DNA from: Thermohalobaculum sp965247385
Lineage (GTDB): Bacteria > Pseudomonadota > Alphaproteobacteria > Rhodobacterales > Rhodobacteraceae
DNA: 64,000 nucleotides
Direction: 5' to 3'
Assembly (NCBI GenBank): GCA_965247385.1
Contig: CBDFHG010000002.1
Coordinates: 248,001 to 312,000, forward strand
Position numbers and translations under genes: made by a program. Shown here piece by piece: positions 1 to 9,009 of this stretch. The first letter of the stretch is position 1. Every line of letters begins with the position of its first letter. The notes under the pieces were generated by a model that had not been told where the DNA came from, ran no database searches, and saw only the letters and a program-made list of their open reading frames with translations.

Positions 1-17
1 ATCGTCGGAGGTCAAGA

Positions 18-146
18 ATGATCATGCTCCTGAAAGCCCGGAAATTCGCTGCTGAAGCGCCACGAGAGGCGCTGATCGATGCGCTCGGTTTCGCCGGTGT
101 CTGCGCCCTGATCTTCGCCGGGTTCACCCTGCCGGCATTTTTCTGA
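18..146 (+). CDS. Small single-span membrane protein (42 aa)
   Basis: An ATG at 18 follows a good ribosome-binding site (GGAGG at 7-11) and opens a 42-codon frame ending in TGA at 144-146. The N-terminal third is basic (LKARK). Residues 20-42 are almost entirely hydrophobic (motif GFAGVCALIFAGFTLPAFF), which predicts one membrane helix reaching the C-terminus. I do not recognise the family. Its upstream neighbour lies outside the window, so operon membership is unknown. An intrinsic terminator 200 bases downstream could end its transcript. Function unknown; the coding call rests on the Shine-Dalgarno site and the hydropathy pattern. Confidence 0.6.
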   Translation: MIMLLKARKFAAEAPREALIDALGFAGVCALIFAGFTLPAFF

Positions 147-686
147 GCACTCCGGTTCGTTTTTAACCAGCGTTTCGTTTCCCAGTCTCTTGCGTACCAG
201 TCGCCTGCGGTCCAGGGCGGGACACCGCGATCCTCGGTTGCCCCCGATGATCCCCATTGCCGGCATTTTCCGGCAGTCCCAACCCGATCCGGAACCCCAC
301 CTTGCCGGATACGTGTTTTGTCCCGAACTCTCTGGAACGCCACTGAGCCGCCTCCCGAAAGGGCAGGCGGCTCCTTTTTTCCCGTTGTTGATCAATTTTT
401 GGAATCCCTCCCTCTTAAGGCGCTGCAGCAAACGACCAACATTGCCTCGATCCAGTCATTTAGGTGATTTGCAGGGTAGGGCACTGAAACTCGAAAAGAG
501 TCTCATAATCAATGCCTCATCAAATAAGGAAACCTACACGTGAATTACCACAGCATTGAACAGATCCAGCTTCCTAATTAGTCGCATAATGAATATTATG
601 TTAAAAATATACCCACCCAGGAAATGCCGCCACGCGCGCATCCCACTTATCCTCAATACCGTTTTGATCATTATTACCAACACTTA
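147..686. other. Convergent intergenic region
   Basis: This 540-base gap lies between the 3' ends of the small membrane-protein gene and the dehalogenase gene. It contains an intrinsic terminator at 345-380. From about 535 to 720 it is clearly more AT-rich than its surroundings and holds a short palindrome, CATAAT-GAAT-ATTATG, at 585-600. Reading frames crossing the gap have no convincing start or codon pattern. A small RNA ending at the terminator is possible but nothing shows it directly. Confidence 0.5.
345..380 (+). terminator. Intrinsic (rho-independent) terminator
   Basis: A GC-rich stem is formed by GAGCCGCCT (345-353) and AGGCGGCTC (365-373). CCC/GGG pairing (354-356 with 361-363) extends it around a GAAA loop, with one bulged C. 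A run of six T follows at 375-380 on the plus strand. Orientation fits termination of plus-strand transcription from the left edge of the window. Confidence 0.85.
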
Positions 687-1559
687 TTAATGTTTCTTAA
701 TCCAATTCGAGATCCATTCCCCTATCTCCGCCCCAGAATCTTCCTGAATAAAATGCAGTCCTCGCACGGTCACCTCGCTCTGATTGGCAAAACCGCGCGC
801 TGTCTCGCGCATCGGACCGGTCAGGATCGCACCGGGTTCCGCGTTAACGAACAATTTTGGAACCGCGCAAACCGTCAACCATTCCGAATACGCACCGACG
901 ATCTCGACCACGTCCACCGGTTCACCGCCCAACGGAATCTGCCGCGGCCAGGTTAGCGTCGGCCGGCGGTCTTCACCCGGCTCCAGGAACGGGCGCCGAT
1001 ACTCCGCCATCTCGGCCTGGCTCAACTCGCGCAGAATCGAACCCGGCAGGATGCGCTCGACAAACACATTCTTCTCAAGAACCATCGCGTCTCCAGCCTC
1101 AGAACGCATCCCCTGAAAGATCGGACGAACGCGCTCCGGCCATTCCTCCCAACTCATCGGCTGGACGATGGCTTCCATATAGGCGATCCCACGCACCCGG
1201 TCAGGATTCCGCCGTGCCCAGTCGAAACCCAGCGCCGAGCCCCAGTCGTGGATCACCAGGGTGACCTCTCCCTCCGGGATCACCGCATCGATCCAGGCAT
1301 CCAGATACCTCCGATGCTCCACAAACCGATACGATTCCGGCCCCGGATCCACCAGCTTGTCGCTGTCGCCCATGCCGATCAGGTCCGGCGCCAGCAAGCG
1401 CCCCACGGCGTCCATCGCACCCATTACATCGCGCCACAGAAACGACGAGGTCGGGTTGCCGTGCAGGAACAGCACCGGCTCGCCCGCACCCATCTCCACA
1501 TGCGCCATGCGCCTGCCCAGAACCGGTGTGAACTGTTTGCGCTGTTTGCGTTCGATCAT
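687..1559 (-). CDS. Haloalkane dehalogenase (HLD-II-like alpha/beta hydrolase)
   Basis: This 290-residue alpha/beta hydrolase should hydrolyse carbon-halogen bonds of haloalkanes to an alcohol, halide and proton in the cytoplasm. The full haloalkane dehalogenase set is visible: HGNP at 33-36 (Asn35 halide-binding), HDWG at 104-107 (Asp105 nucleophile, Trp106 halide-binding), Glu129 in YMEA as the catalytic acid, and His269 in LHF. These positions match those of LinB/DhaA-type enzymes almost one for one, including overall length. The ATG at 1559 is chosen because GGAGGAGC lies just upstream; longer in-frame starts have no such site. The gene stands alone, divergent from the CoA-transferase gene. 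Substrate cannot be read from sequence. Confidence 0.92.
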   Translation of the reverse strand: MIERKQRKQFTPVLGRRMAHVEMGAGEPVLFLHGNPTSSFLWRDVMGAMDAVGRLLAPDLIGMGDSDKLVDPGPESYRFVEHRRYLDAWIDAVIPEGEVTLVIHDWGSALGFDWARRNPDRVRGIAYMEAIVQPMSWEEWPERVRPIFQGMRSEAGDAMVLEKNVFVERILPGSILRELSQAEMAEYRRPFLEPGEDRRPTLTWPRQIPLGGEPVDVVEIVGAYSEWLTVCAVPKLFVNAEPGAILTGPMRETARGFANQSEVTVRGLHFIQEDSGAEIGEWISNWIKKH

Positions 1560-1744
1560 TTGCTCGCTCCTCCGACGCCTGGTTTGCGGCAAGAATAGCG
1601 CAATCAGAGGAACATCCAACAGATCAGCCTGGTGATCTATCGTGCGGCCGGTGATTAATCGGTTCTCACCCCGCCACGGCTTGGCTATAGCGGATTTTCT
1701 GCGGGCCACTGCGGCCCGGCATTGAGGCAGGGAGCCAGAATCGC

Positions 1745-2944
1745 ATGACACCGCTCCTCTCCGGCATCCGCGTGGTCGACCTGACCAGCGTGGTCATGGG
1801 ACCGTTCGCCACCTATCAACTGGGCGCCCTGGGCGCCGATGTCATCAAGGTTGAACCGCCCGAGGGCGAAGCCGTGCGCCACATCGCGCCTGCGCGTCAC
1901 TCAGGCATGGGCGGCATGTTCCTGAACGTCAACCGCGACAAGCGCAGCCTGGTGCTGGACCTGAAACGCCCGGAAGCGCGCGCCGCGCTGAACCGGGTGA
2001 TCGCCACCGCCGATGTGCTGGTCCACAACATGCGCCGCCCGGCGGCACACAGGCTGGGGATCAATCCGGAGACGCTCACCGCCAAATACCCAAAGCTGAT
2101 CCACTGTGCCGCGATCGGCTTCGGCAAGGACGGCGTCTACGCCGATGACGGCGCCTATGACGACGTCGTGCAGGGTCTCTCCGGTTTCGCCGCGGTGAAC
2201 GCCCGTGCCGACGGCGCGCCACGCTACGTGCCGCAGATCGCGGTCGACAAGATCTCCGGCCTGTTCATCGTCGAGGGTGTGCTGGCTGCGCTCCTGCACC
2301 GCGAGCGCACCGGCCAGGCGCTGGCCTTCGAGGTGCCGATGATGGAGTGCGCCACCCATTTCCTGATGGTCGAGCACCTCAGCGGCGAGATCTTCGACCC
2401 GCCCCTCAGCCCGCCCGGCTACAAGCGTCTCCTCAACCCCTACCGCCGCCCCTACCCCACCAAGGACGGCTTCATCGCCGTGCTGCCCTACGCCCAGAAA
2501 CACTGGACCCGGTTCATGGAGATCGTCGGCCGCGCCGACATCGCCGCCGAGCCATGGTTCGGCGACCCGGCAGCGCGCAGCGAACGAATCCACCAGCTCT
2601 GCAAGGTCATTGACGAGGCGATGCCGGTCAAAACCACCGCCGAATGGCTCGAATTGCTGCGCGCTGCCGACATCCCATGCGGGCCGATCAACCAACTCGA
2701 GGATCTGTTCAACGATCCGCATCTGGCCTCCAGCGGTTTTTTCCACACCGAGCAGCACCCAACCGAGGGACCACTGCGCGTCACCCGCCACCCGCTGGAT
2801 TTCGCCGGAGTGGACGAGCAAGCCAGTCGCCCGGCCCCGCGCATGGGCGAACACAACCGGGAAATCCTGACCGAAGCCGGACTGTCGGCCGACGAGATCG
2901 CGGCGCTGGAGGCGACCGGCGCCGTGGGAAGCGCGGCGGAGTGA
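1745..2944 (+). CDS. CaiB/BaiF family (class III) CoA-transferase
   Basis: This 399-residue protein belongs to family III CoA-transferases, which move CoA between acyl-CoA and a free carboxylic acid through aspartyl anhydride and thioester intermediates. The N-terminal Rossmann-type half is clear (RVVDLTSVVMGP near 9-20, ADVIKVEPP near 31-39). Asp139 in the AYDDVVQG segment lies where formyl-CoA transferase has its catalytic Asp169. The C-terminal half carries the usual IPCGPIN segment. It is the first of five CaiB-type genes in this window; they are too divergent to be recent duplicates. Substrate unknown. It stands alone between a divergent dehalogenase and a convergent dehydrogenase. Confidence 0.9.
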   Translation: MTPLLSGIRVVDLTSVVMGPFATYQLGALGADVIKVEPPEGEAVRHIAPARHSGMGGMFLNVNRDKRSLVLDLKRPEARAALNRVIATADVLVHNMRRPAAHRLGINPETLTAKYPKLIHCAAIGFGKDGVYADDGAYDDVVQGLSGFAAVNARADGAPRYVPQIAVDKISGLFIVEGVLAALLHRERTGQALAFEVPMMECATHFLMVEHLSGEIFDPPLSPPGYKRLLNPYRRPYPTKDGFIAVLPYAQKHWTRFMEIVGRADIAAEPWFGDPAARSERIHQLCKVIDEAMPVKTTAEWLELLRAADIPCGPINQLEDLFNDPHLASSGFFHTEQHPTEGPLRVTRHPLDFAGVDEQASRPAPRMGEHNREILTEAGLSADEIAALEATGAVGSAAE

Positions 2945-3000
2945 ATGCAACCGGATCGAAGCGGAACCGGTTCGCAGGATATGTGACCGGCGGTGGTGCG

Positions 3001-3020
3001 GGTGTCCACACGTGGACACC
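3001..3020. repeat. Near-perfect 20-bp palindrome
   Basis: GGTGTCCAC-AC-GTGGACACC has two 9-base arms around a 2-base centre, 57 bases past the CoA-transferase stop and 86 bases from the convergent dehydrogenase stop. No T-run follows. It could act as a bidirectional transcription barrier or as a protein-binding site. Confidence 0.55.
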
Positions 3021-3105
3021 TATCTAACATATTGAAATATAGACCAAATAGATTCGTGAACGATTTATGAATCAGGACGCCTGAATGGGCTGGCAGCGAT
3101 CCGAT

Positions 3106-4209
3106 CTAACCCCGGGCCAGCGCCACCAACTCACCCCGGTCCAACCCCTTGCTCGCCCCGGCCGCCAGCAAGCTCTCCCACACGTCCGGTGCCAACGGCA
3201 GCCCGTTGGCCAACCGCTCGGCGCAGTGCTTTCGCTCGGGGTCACCGGGCACCATGACCGATACGCCGGGGTCCGCCGGGACACTGGCGCGGATTTCCGC
3301 GATGTAATCAGCGGCCGAGGCAGCCCAGCCATGACCGTCATCCATAAGATCCGGGTCGAGATAGATCGACAACATGCCATTGTGACTGCGCTTGGTTCCC
3401 GCCTCGGTCGCCACGCCGGAGCCGGTCAGCGCCCCCGCCAGCAACTCGCAGGCCAGGGCCATGCCGGACCCTTTGTGCTCGCCCATAGGCGCCAACGCAC
3501 CCGGCCCGGCGCGCGGGTCATCGACCGCGCCGGGCACGGCCGGGCCGTACAGCATGTCCGGGTCGGTAGAGTAAGCGCCATCCGGGCCGATCAGACTGCC
3601 GGGGGCCGCCGGTACTCCGGCATTGCGGGCAACCAGAACCTTGCCCTCCGCAACCCGCGAGGTGGCGAAATCCAGGATAAAATCTCCCTCGCCATTGGGC
3701 ACGCCAACGCAAACCGGTGCCGTCGACATCCGCCGCGACGCGGTCCCGAAGGGTGCAACCAGAACACTGTTGGCGACATTGACGAAATGGATCGAAACCA
3801 GCCCCTCGGCGATTGCCAATTCGGCCAATGCGCCGATCCGGCCCAGATGCCCGGCCCGGCGCAGACCAATCAGCGCAAAGCCGTTCTCGCGCACCTTCTC
3901 AACCCCCTTGGCGACCGCCTGCGGACCAATCGTCTGGCCAAAGCCGTGGCCCCCGTCCAACAGGGCGAAACCCGGCGCCTCCAGCACCGTCTCGACCGAT
4001 TTTCCGAACACCAGGATGCCTTGTGACTCCCAGAACAGGTAACGCCGGGTGCGGATCACCCCGTGGCTGTCATGACCTGCCAGATTGGCATCAACCAGAT
4101 TGCTGGCGATCGCCCCGGCCTCCTCCGCATTGCCTCCGGCGGCCACGAATACCCGCGTCAGCATCCGCGTCAGCCCATTTGCCGGAACCCGGATTTCCTG
4201 CCCTGTCAT
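3106..4209 (-). CDS. Malate/L-lactate dehydrogenase family (Ldh2) oxidoreductase
   Basis: This 367-residue protein belongs to the Ldh2/MDH2 family of NAD(P)-dependent 2-hydroxyacid or imine oxidoreductases, which do not use a classical Rossmann fold. Family landmarks are the SHGV.R segment near 48-53, DGGHGFGQ near 91-98, and GHLGRIGALAELA near 127-139. Members act on malate, lactate, ureidoglycolate, 2,3-diketogulonate or cyclic imino acids, so the substrate stays open. The ATG at 4209 gives the usual family length; the frame continues upstream but without domain sequence. It is convergent with the CoA-transferase gene and divergent from the exporter gene. Confidence 0.88.
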   Translation of the reverse strand: MTGQEIRVPANGLTRMLTRVFVAAGGNAEEAGAIASNLVDANLAGHDSHGVIRTRRYLFWESQGILVFGKSVETVLEAPGFALLDGGHGFGQTIGPQAVAKGVEKVRENGFALIGLRRAGHLGRIGALAELAIAEGLVSIHFVNVANSVLVAPFGTASRRMSTAPVCVGVPNGEGDFILDFATSRVAEGKVLVARNAGVPAAPGSLIGPDGAYSTDPDMLYGPAVPGAVDDPRAGPGALAPMGEHKGSGMALACELLAGALTGSGVATEAGTKRSHNGMLSIYLDPDLMDDGHGWAASAADYIAEIRASVPADPGVSVMVPGDPERKHCAERLANGLPLAPDVWESLLAAGASKGLDRGELVALARG

Positions 4210-4348
4210 TGCCTCGCCCCCAAATCTCTTGGCCCGAATTTCATCCAATGGAGGATCTGCTCCCCCTGCCCTCCCCGACAACGCATCAGACGGTTGCGGC
4301 GCGCCGATTTTCTCGTGCACACTCTTGCATACACTAGGAGCCTCGCCC

Positions 4349-5266
4349 TTGACCGAATTCCGCGAAAACCCGCTGCCGGGGATGATCAACTTCTGGCAGG
4401 CCGCACCCCCGGTATTGCGGGGTATCTTGTTGATGTGCATCGCAACGGTGTTTTTCTCCACCATGCATGTGCTGGTGCGCTATGTCGCGCGTGATGTTCC
4501 GCCACTGCAGATCGCCTTTTTGCGAAACATCTTCGGGGTGATCGTCTTTGCGCCGCTGTTGATGTCGAGCGGGCTCGCCTTCCTGCGAACGCGGCGCATC
4601 GGACTGCACGCCGTGCGCGGGGTACTCAATTCGGTCGCGATGCTGATGTTCTTCACCGGCCTGGCGATAACCCCGGTGGCCCGGGTCACGGCGCTGGCCT
4701 TCTCGGCACCGATTTTCACGGCGGTGCTCAGCGTGATCTTTCTCGGCGAGCGGTTCCGCATCCGCCGCTGGCTGGCGATTGTCGCGGGATTTTCCGGCAC
4801 ACTGATCATCCTGCGGCCGGGGATGATCCCGGCCGATCTGGGATCGATCCTGGTGGTCTCCTCGGCGCTGGTTTGGGCCGCGACAATGATCGTCATCAAG
4901 GTTCTCTCGCGCACCGATTCCAGCTTCGCAATAACCGCCTACATGAACATCTTCCTCAGCATATTCTCGCTGGGGCCGGCGCTGTGGGTCTGGGTGACAC
5001 CGCCGCCCGATATGTGGGTCTGGCTGGCAGCCATCGGCATTCTGGGAACCATCGCGCAGCTGGCGCTCAGCCAGGCGCTGAAGGAGACCGAACCAACCGC
5101 CGTGCTGCCCTTCGACTTCCTCAAACTGGTCTGGGCGACCCTGCTGGGGCTGTGGGTCTTCGGCGAGCTGCCGGACCTCTATACCTGGATCGGTGCGCTC
5201 GTGGTGTTCGCCAGCGGTTTCTTCATCGCCTACCGCGAGCATCAGGAACGTCGGCGCAGTCAATAG
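4349..5266 (+). CDS. EamA/DMT-family membrane transporter
   Basis: A 305-residue inner-membrane protein of the drug/metabolite transporter superfamily, with about ten hydrophobic helices arranged as two EamA repeats. Typical family segments include AFSAPIFTAVLSVIFLGER near the end of repeat one and the closing helix ALVVFASGFFIAYRE. I choose the TTG at 4349, preceded by AGGAG at 4336-4340 with 8-base spacing; an ATG at 4382 is the alternative (294 aa). Its stop lies inside the 3' end of the convergent acyl-CoA dehydrogenase gene (7-base overlap). Family members export or import amino acids and other small metabolites; the substrate is unknown. Confidence 0.85.
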   Translation: MTEFRENPLPGMINFWQAAPPVLRGILLMCIATVFFSTMHVLVRYVARDVPPLQIAFLRNIFGVIVFAPLLMSSGLAFLRTRRIGLHAVRGVLNSVAMLMFFTGLAITPVARVTALAFSAPIFTAVLSVIFLGERFRIRRWLAIVAGFSGTLIILRPGMIPADLGSILVVSSALVWAATMIVIKVLSRTDSSFAITAYMNIFLSIFSLGPALWVWVTPPPDMWVWLAAIGILGTIAQLALSQALKETEPTAVLPFDFLKLVWATLLGLWVFGELPDLYTWIGALVVFASGFFIAYREHQERRRSQ

Positions 5267-6438
5267 GACTTCGGCAGGCCCAGCACCTTCTCGGCGATAT
5301 GGCACAAGATCAGTTGCTGACTGACCGGGGTCAGGCGGTTAATCCAGACCTCGCGCAGCAGCCGCTCCACATGGAATTCGCGGGCATACCCCATTCCGCC
5401 ATGGGTCAGCACGGCGCGCTCGCAGGCGTGGTAGCCCGCCTCGGCGCCGAGGTATTTGGCGGCATTCGCTTCGGGCCCACAGGGTTGACCAGTATCGTAG
5501 AGGGCAGCGGCGCGCAGTGTCATCATCCAGGCGGCCTCCAACTCGGCCCAGCTTTGCGCCAGCGGGTGCTGAATGGACTGGTTCTGACCGATGGGGCGCT
5601 GGAACACCTCGCGCTCGCGGGCATAGTCAGTCGCGCGGGTCAGGGCCTGTCGACCCACCCCGATGGCTTCGGCAGCAAGCAGGCAGCGCTCCGGGTTCAG
5701 GCTGTCGAGGATGTAGCGAAAACCCCTGCCTTCCTCGCCGATCCGGTCGCTTGCAGGCACCCGCAACCCATCATAGAAAACCATGTTCGAATTGACGGCG
5801 TGGCGGCCCATCTTCGGTATCTCGCGGATCTCGACATGAGCCGGGTCAAGTTCGGCAAAAAACAGGGACAGGCCCTCGGTTGGGTGTGTCGGGTCGTATT
5901 CCGCCGTCCGGGCAAGCAGCACCACCCGATGTGCCTGCTGCGCGACCGAGGTCCAAATCTTTCGGCCATTTATCACGTAGTCATCCCCGTCGCGTCGGGC
6001 GGCGGTAGTTATCCGTGTTGTATCGAGGCCAACATCCGGCTCGGTGACGCCAAAGCAGGTGATCAGATCGCCCGCGATAATCGGTGGCAGCCAGTTGGCC
6101 TTCTGCTCCTGCGTACCGTGCTTTACGATGGCCTGCGGCCCGAAAATGTTCAAATGTACAGAACTGGCCGCCGACATCGCGCCGGGCGAGTTGGCGACCG
6201 CCTCCATCATCACCACCGCATCGCCAACACCGAGGCCGGAGCCGCCATACGCCTCGGGCAAGGCCACCCCCAACCAACCACCGGCCGCAACCGCCTGGCG
6301 GAAATCGTGTGGGAAGGTCGCAGTCTCGTCGCGCTTCAGCCAGTAATCGTCGCCGAAGGGTTCCATCAGCCGTTGGATGGCCTCGCGGATCGCCTGCTGG
6401 TCGGCCGTCAGTTCTCCCGGAATCATGCCTTGATTCAT
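5260..6438 (-). CDS. Acyl-CoA dehydrogenase (FAD-dependent)
   Basis: A 392-residue acyl-CoA dehydrogenase that should oxidise an acyl-CoA at the alpha-beta bond, passing electrons to ETF. The three-domain order is intact: N-terminal helices, the beta domain with FGVTEPDVGLDTT near 133-145, and the C-terminal helical domain ending in LGLPKSY. The place of the MCAD Glu376 holds Thr, so the base is probably the helix-G glutamate in the NPERC segment, as in isovaleryl- or long-chain-type enzymes. GGAGGAA lies just before the ATG at 6438. It overlaps the MFS frame upstream by 4 bases (ATGA), suggesting translational coupling. A paralogue with the same C-terminal signature is at 49903-51075. Confidence 0.9.
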   Translation of the reverse strand: MNQGMIPGELTADQQAIREAIQRLMEPFGDDYWLKRDETATFPHDFRQAVAAGGWLGVALPEAYGGSGLGVGDAVVMMEAVANSPGAMSAASSVHLNIFGPQAIVKHGTQEQKANWLPPIIAGDLITCFGVTEPDVGLDTTRITTAARRDGDDYVINGRKIWTSVAQQAHRVVLLARTAEYDPTHPTEGLSLFFAELDPAHVEIREIPKMGRHAVNSNMVFYDGLRVPASDRIGEEGRGFRYILDSLNPERCLLAAEAIGVGRQALTRATDYAREREVFQRPIGQNQSIQHPLAQSWAELEAAWMMTLRAAALYDTGQPCGPEANAAKYLGAEAGYHACERAVLTHGGMGYAREFHVERLLREVWINRLTPVSQQLILCHIAEKVLGLPKSY

Positions 6439-7625
6439 GCGTGTTCCTCCCGCCAGCGTCCTGTCGCCAACTCCTCGATCAGCCAGAACTGGGCGATACC
6501 GATCAGCATCGCCCCGATCGCGACCGCGAAGCCCCAAGTGTAATCGCCGGTGTGTTCATATAGCCAGCCCGCGATCCACGAGCCGAAAGCCCCGCCCAGC
6601 CCCATGCCAATCATCACCGCACCGAACACCGCCCCCACTTGCCCTGGGAACAGCTTTGCCGACAGCGACGAGACAATCGGCCCGCGCGACCCCATCGCTC
6701 CGCCGAAGCCCAGCATGAACAGGCACAGAAGCCAAGGATTGGGGCCCGAGCCAAGCGCCGCCAACGCCAGGATGCCGATGATCGATCCGATGAAGGTCGC
6801 CGTCGCGATTGCCCGTCCGCCGAACCGGTCGGCCAGCCAACCAGCTCCGACGATGCCGATCAGGGCGGCAAAACTGTTCAGTCCGAAGAAGAAGGTTGCG
6901 GCAATCGGCGAATAGCCAGCCTCCTCCAGATAAACCACCGCCTGCACCTGGATCACATAGGTCGCAATTGCTGCGGTGAAGAACACCAGGAACATGCCCC
7001 AGAACGGCGCCCGCGTCAGGTATTTTCGATTGATCGCCAGCGGTTGCGGCCGCGGTGACAGTTTAACCACAGCCCCGGCCCCGATCCGCCGCCACGGCAG
7101 GATCAGGATCATCACCGCCAGGGCGAGCATACCGATCCCCAGCGTCTGATAGGTCCAGCGCCAGCCCGGCATAGGCAACCCCGGTGGCGAGCCCCAGGCT
7201 GCGATTGAACCATCGCGCCAGCAGGCCGGTGGCGGGGGTCATGCCGGTTGCCGCCGCACCGATTCCCACCAGCACCCCCAGGCCCAGATAACCTTGCCAC
7301 AGTGTCTCCATCCGGCTGGCAACCAGGAAGCCCAGCCCATAGGCCAGCAACCCGCCCAGATAGACCGCCCGCCCCCAAGCCGGTCGAAGGTCATTCCGAT
7401 GCAAGGCCCACCGATGCCGATGCCGATGCCGATGCCGATCATGAAGACCGAACAGATCGCCGACACCTCGGTCCGGCTCCAGCCGAACTCGTCCAGGAAC
7501 GAGCCGTAGAACACCGCGAAGGTCTCGCCCAGGCCGCGCGCCAGGGTGTTGAGCGTGAAGCACAGCGCCACGACGCCGATCGCCGCCCCGGTGAATTCGC
7601 TGCGATCAGGGCGGGCAATCGACAT
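6435..7625 (-). pseudogene. Disrupted MFS transporter (monocarboxylate/oxalate-type)
   Basis: The sequence encodes a 12-helix major-facilitator protein but in three different frames. From the ATG at 7625 the first frame runs through IGMTFDRLG. Near 7372-7376 (a five-C run) one base appears missing, and the sequence continues in a second frame from GRAVYLGG. Near 7165-7175 homology jumps again, from VAYAG directly to PGWRWTYQ in a third frame; about 15-20 residues usually found between these motifs are absent, so this lesion is a deletion. The rest, to SWIAGWLYEHTGDYTWGF and the stop at 6435, is intact. It follows the TRAP genes and overlaps the downstream dehydrogenase. Sequencing error could explain the homopolymer lesion but less easily the deletion. 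Confidence 0.75.
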
Positions 7626-7635
7626 CGGGCCGCGG

Positions 7636-9009
7636 TCAGCTCCGCATCAAGTTCGGCAGCCAGGTGACGATCTCCGGGAACATGACCAGACCCACGATGG
7701 TCAGCGCATCGGCGATGAAGAACAATGTAACACCCCGGAACACATCCGCCAGCGGAATGCTCGGTTGCACACCGTTGACGACAAAGCAGTTCAGACCGAT
7801 CGGCGGCGTTATCAGACAGACCTCGGCCATCTTGACGACAATAATCCCGAACCAGATCGAGGCCTCGGTCTGGGTCAGGCCGAAGGGCGAGGTCTCGGGG
7901 GTCGCGTATTCGCCGCCGTTCAGCGCCATGACCGCAGGGTAGAAGATCGGCAGCGTCACCAGCAGCATTCCGATGGCATCCATGAACATGCCGAGGATGG
8001 TGTAGCCGATCAGGATCGCGAACAGGATCAGATAGGGATCGGCTTCGAGAGTGACGATCCAGGAGCTGAACGCCTGCGGCACGCCGGAGTAGTTCAGGAA
8101 GGTGACGAAGATGTAGACACCCCAGATCAGCGTGAAGATCATCACCGTCAGGCGCGCGGTCTCCATCAGCGCCTCTTTCAGCTTGGCCAGTCGCATGCCA
8201 CGGATCACCGCCAGCACCAGCACGATGAAGGCGCCAAGCGCCCCGGCCTCGGTCGGTGTCGCCCAGCCGTCGTAGATCGCGGTCATGATGATGATGACGA
8301 CGGCGAAAATCGGCAAAATGCCGGGGATCGAGGCGAAGCGCTGACCCCAGGTGTAGCCGCCGACGGACGGGCCGACGCCGGGTTTGATCTTGGCCCAGAA
8401 GATGATGATCCCGGCATAGAACAAGGCCGAGAAGATGCCGGGCAGGAAGCCCGCAAGCAGCAGAGCGCCGACCGATTCCTCGACGATGATGGCGTAGATC
8501 ACCAGGATCGCCGAGGGCGGGATCAGGGTCGCCAGCGTGCCAGCTGCCGCGACCACCCCGGCGGCGAGCTTCTTGTCGTATTTGTAGGCCAGCATCTCCG
8601 GGATCGCGACCCGGCTGAACACTGCCGCGGTCGCCGTCGAGGCCCCGGATACAGCGGCGAAACCCGCGGTGGCGAACACCGTCGCGACCGCCAGCCCGCC
8701 GGGCACCCAGCCGATCCATTTGCGTGCCGCATCGAACAGTTTCGTGGTCATTCCGGCGTGGAAGGCAAGAAAGCCGATCAGGATGAACGGCGGCAGTACC
8801 GACAGCGCGTAGATCGAGGTCTTCGCGTAGGGAATGGTGCCGACAGTGGTCGCGCCCGGCCACCAGCCGATCAGCTCCACCAGCCCGAGAAAACCTGCCA
8901 ATGCGGCGGCGAAGGCCACCCGCATGCCCAGAACTGCCATCCCGAACATGAGCCCCAGCGCAATCAACCCGACAAGGATTGGGTCGTCGTATCCAATGCC
9001 GAGGATCAT
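7636..9009 (-). CDS. dctM: TRAP transporter large permease (DctM-like)
   Basis: A 457-residue DctM-family membrane subunit, the ion-coupled translocating part of a TRAP transporter. It has about a dozen hydrophobic helices and the family motif region GFAAVSGASTATAAVFSRV near 118-136, followed by LATLIPPSAILVIYA. It overlaps the small permease gene by 4 bases (ATGA at 9006-9009) and is followed by the disrupted MFS gene. TRAP systems take up carboxylates such as dicarboxylates, sialic acids, ectoine or aromatic acids. The adjoining acyl-CoA dehydrogenases hint at an organic acid, but the ligand is not defined by sequence. Confidence 0.95.
   Translation of the reverse strand: MILGIGYDDPILVGLIALGLMFGMAVLGMRVAFAAALAGFLGLVELIGWWPGATTVGTIPYAKTSIYALSVLPPFILIGFLAFHAGMTTKLFDAARKWIGWVPGGLAVATVFATAGFAAVSGASTATAAVFSRVAIPEMLAYKYDKKLAAGVVAAAGTLATLIPPSAILVIYAIIVEESVGALLLAGFLPGIFSALFYAGIIIFWAKIKPGVGPSVGGYTWGQRFASIPGILPIFAVVIIIMTAIYDGWATPTEAGALGAFIVLVLAVIRGMRLAKLKEALMETARLTVMIFTLIWGVYIFVTFLNYSGVPQAFSSWIVTLEADPYLILFAILIGYTILGMFMDAIGMLLVTLPIFYPAVMALNGGEYATPETSPFGLTQTEASIWFGIIVVKMAEVCLITPPIGLNCFVVNGVQPSIPLADVFRGVTLFFIADALTIVGLVMFPEIVTWLPNLMRS

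Noticed and set aside
190..543. A 117-codon frame in the first intergenic gap
   Set aside because: It reads through the terminator hairpin, has no ribosome-binding site and has no recognisable protein features.
4873..6543. A 556-codon plus-strand reading frame opposite the acyl-CoA dehydrogenase gene
   Set aside because: It is the antisense shadow of a clear dehydrogenase gene. Its translation is rich in Arg, Gly and His without any domain, as expected in GC-rich DNA.
7412..7438. GATGCC tandem repeat considered as CRISPR-like or as a regulatory array
   Set aside because: It is a six-base repeat that encodes Gly-Ile repeats in a membrane helix of the MFS gene; there are no spacers.
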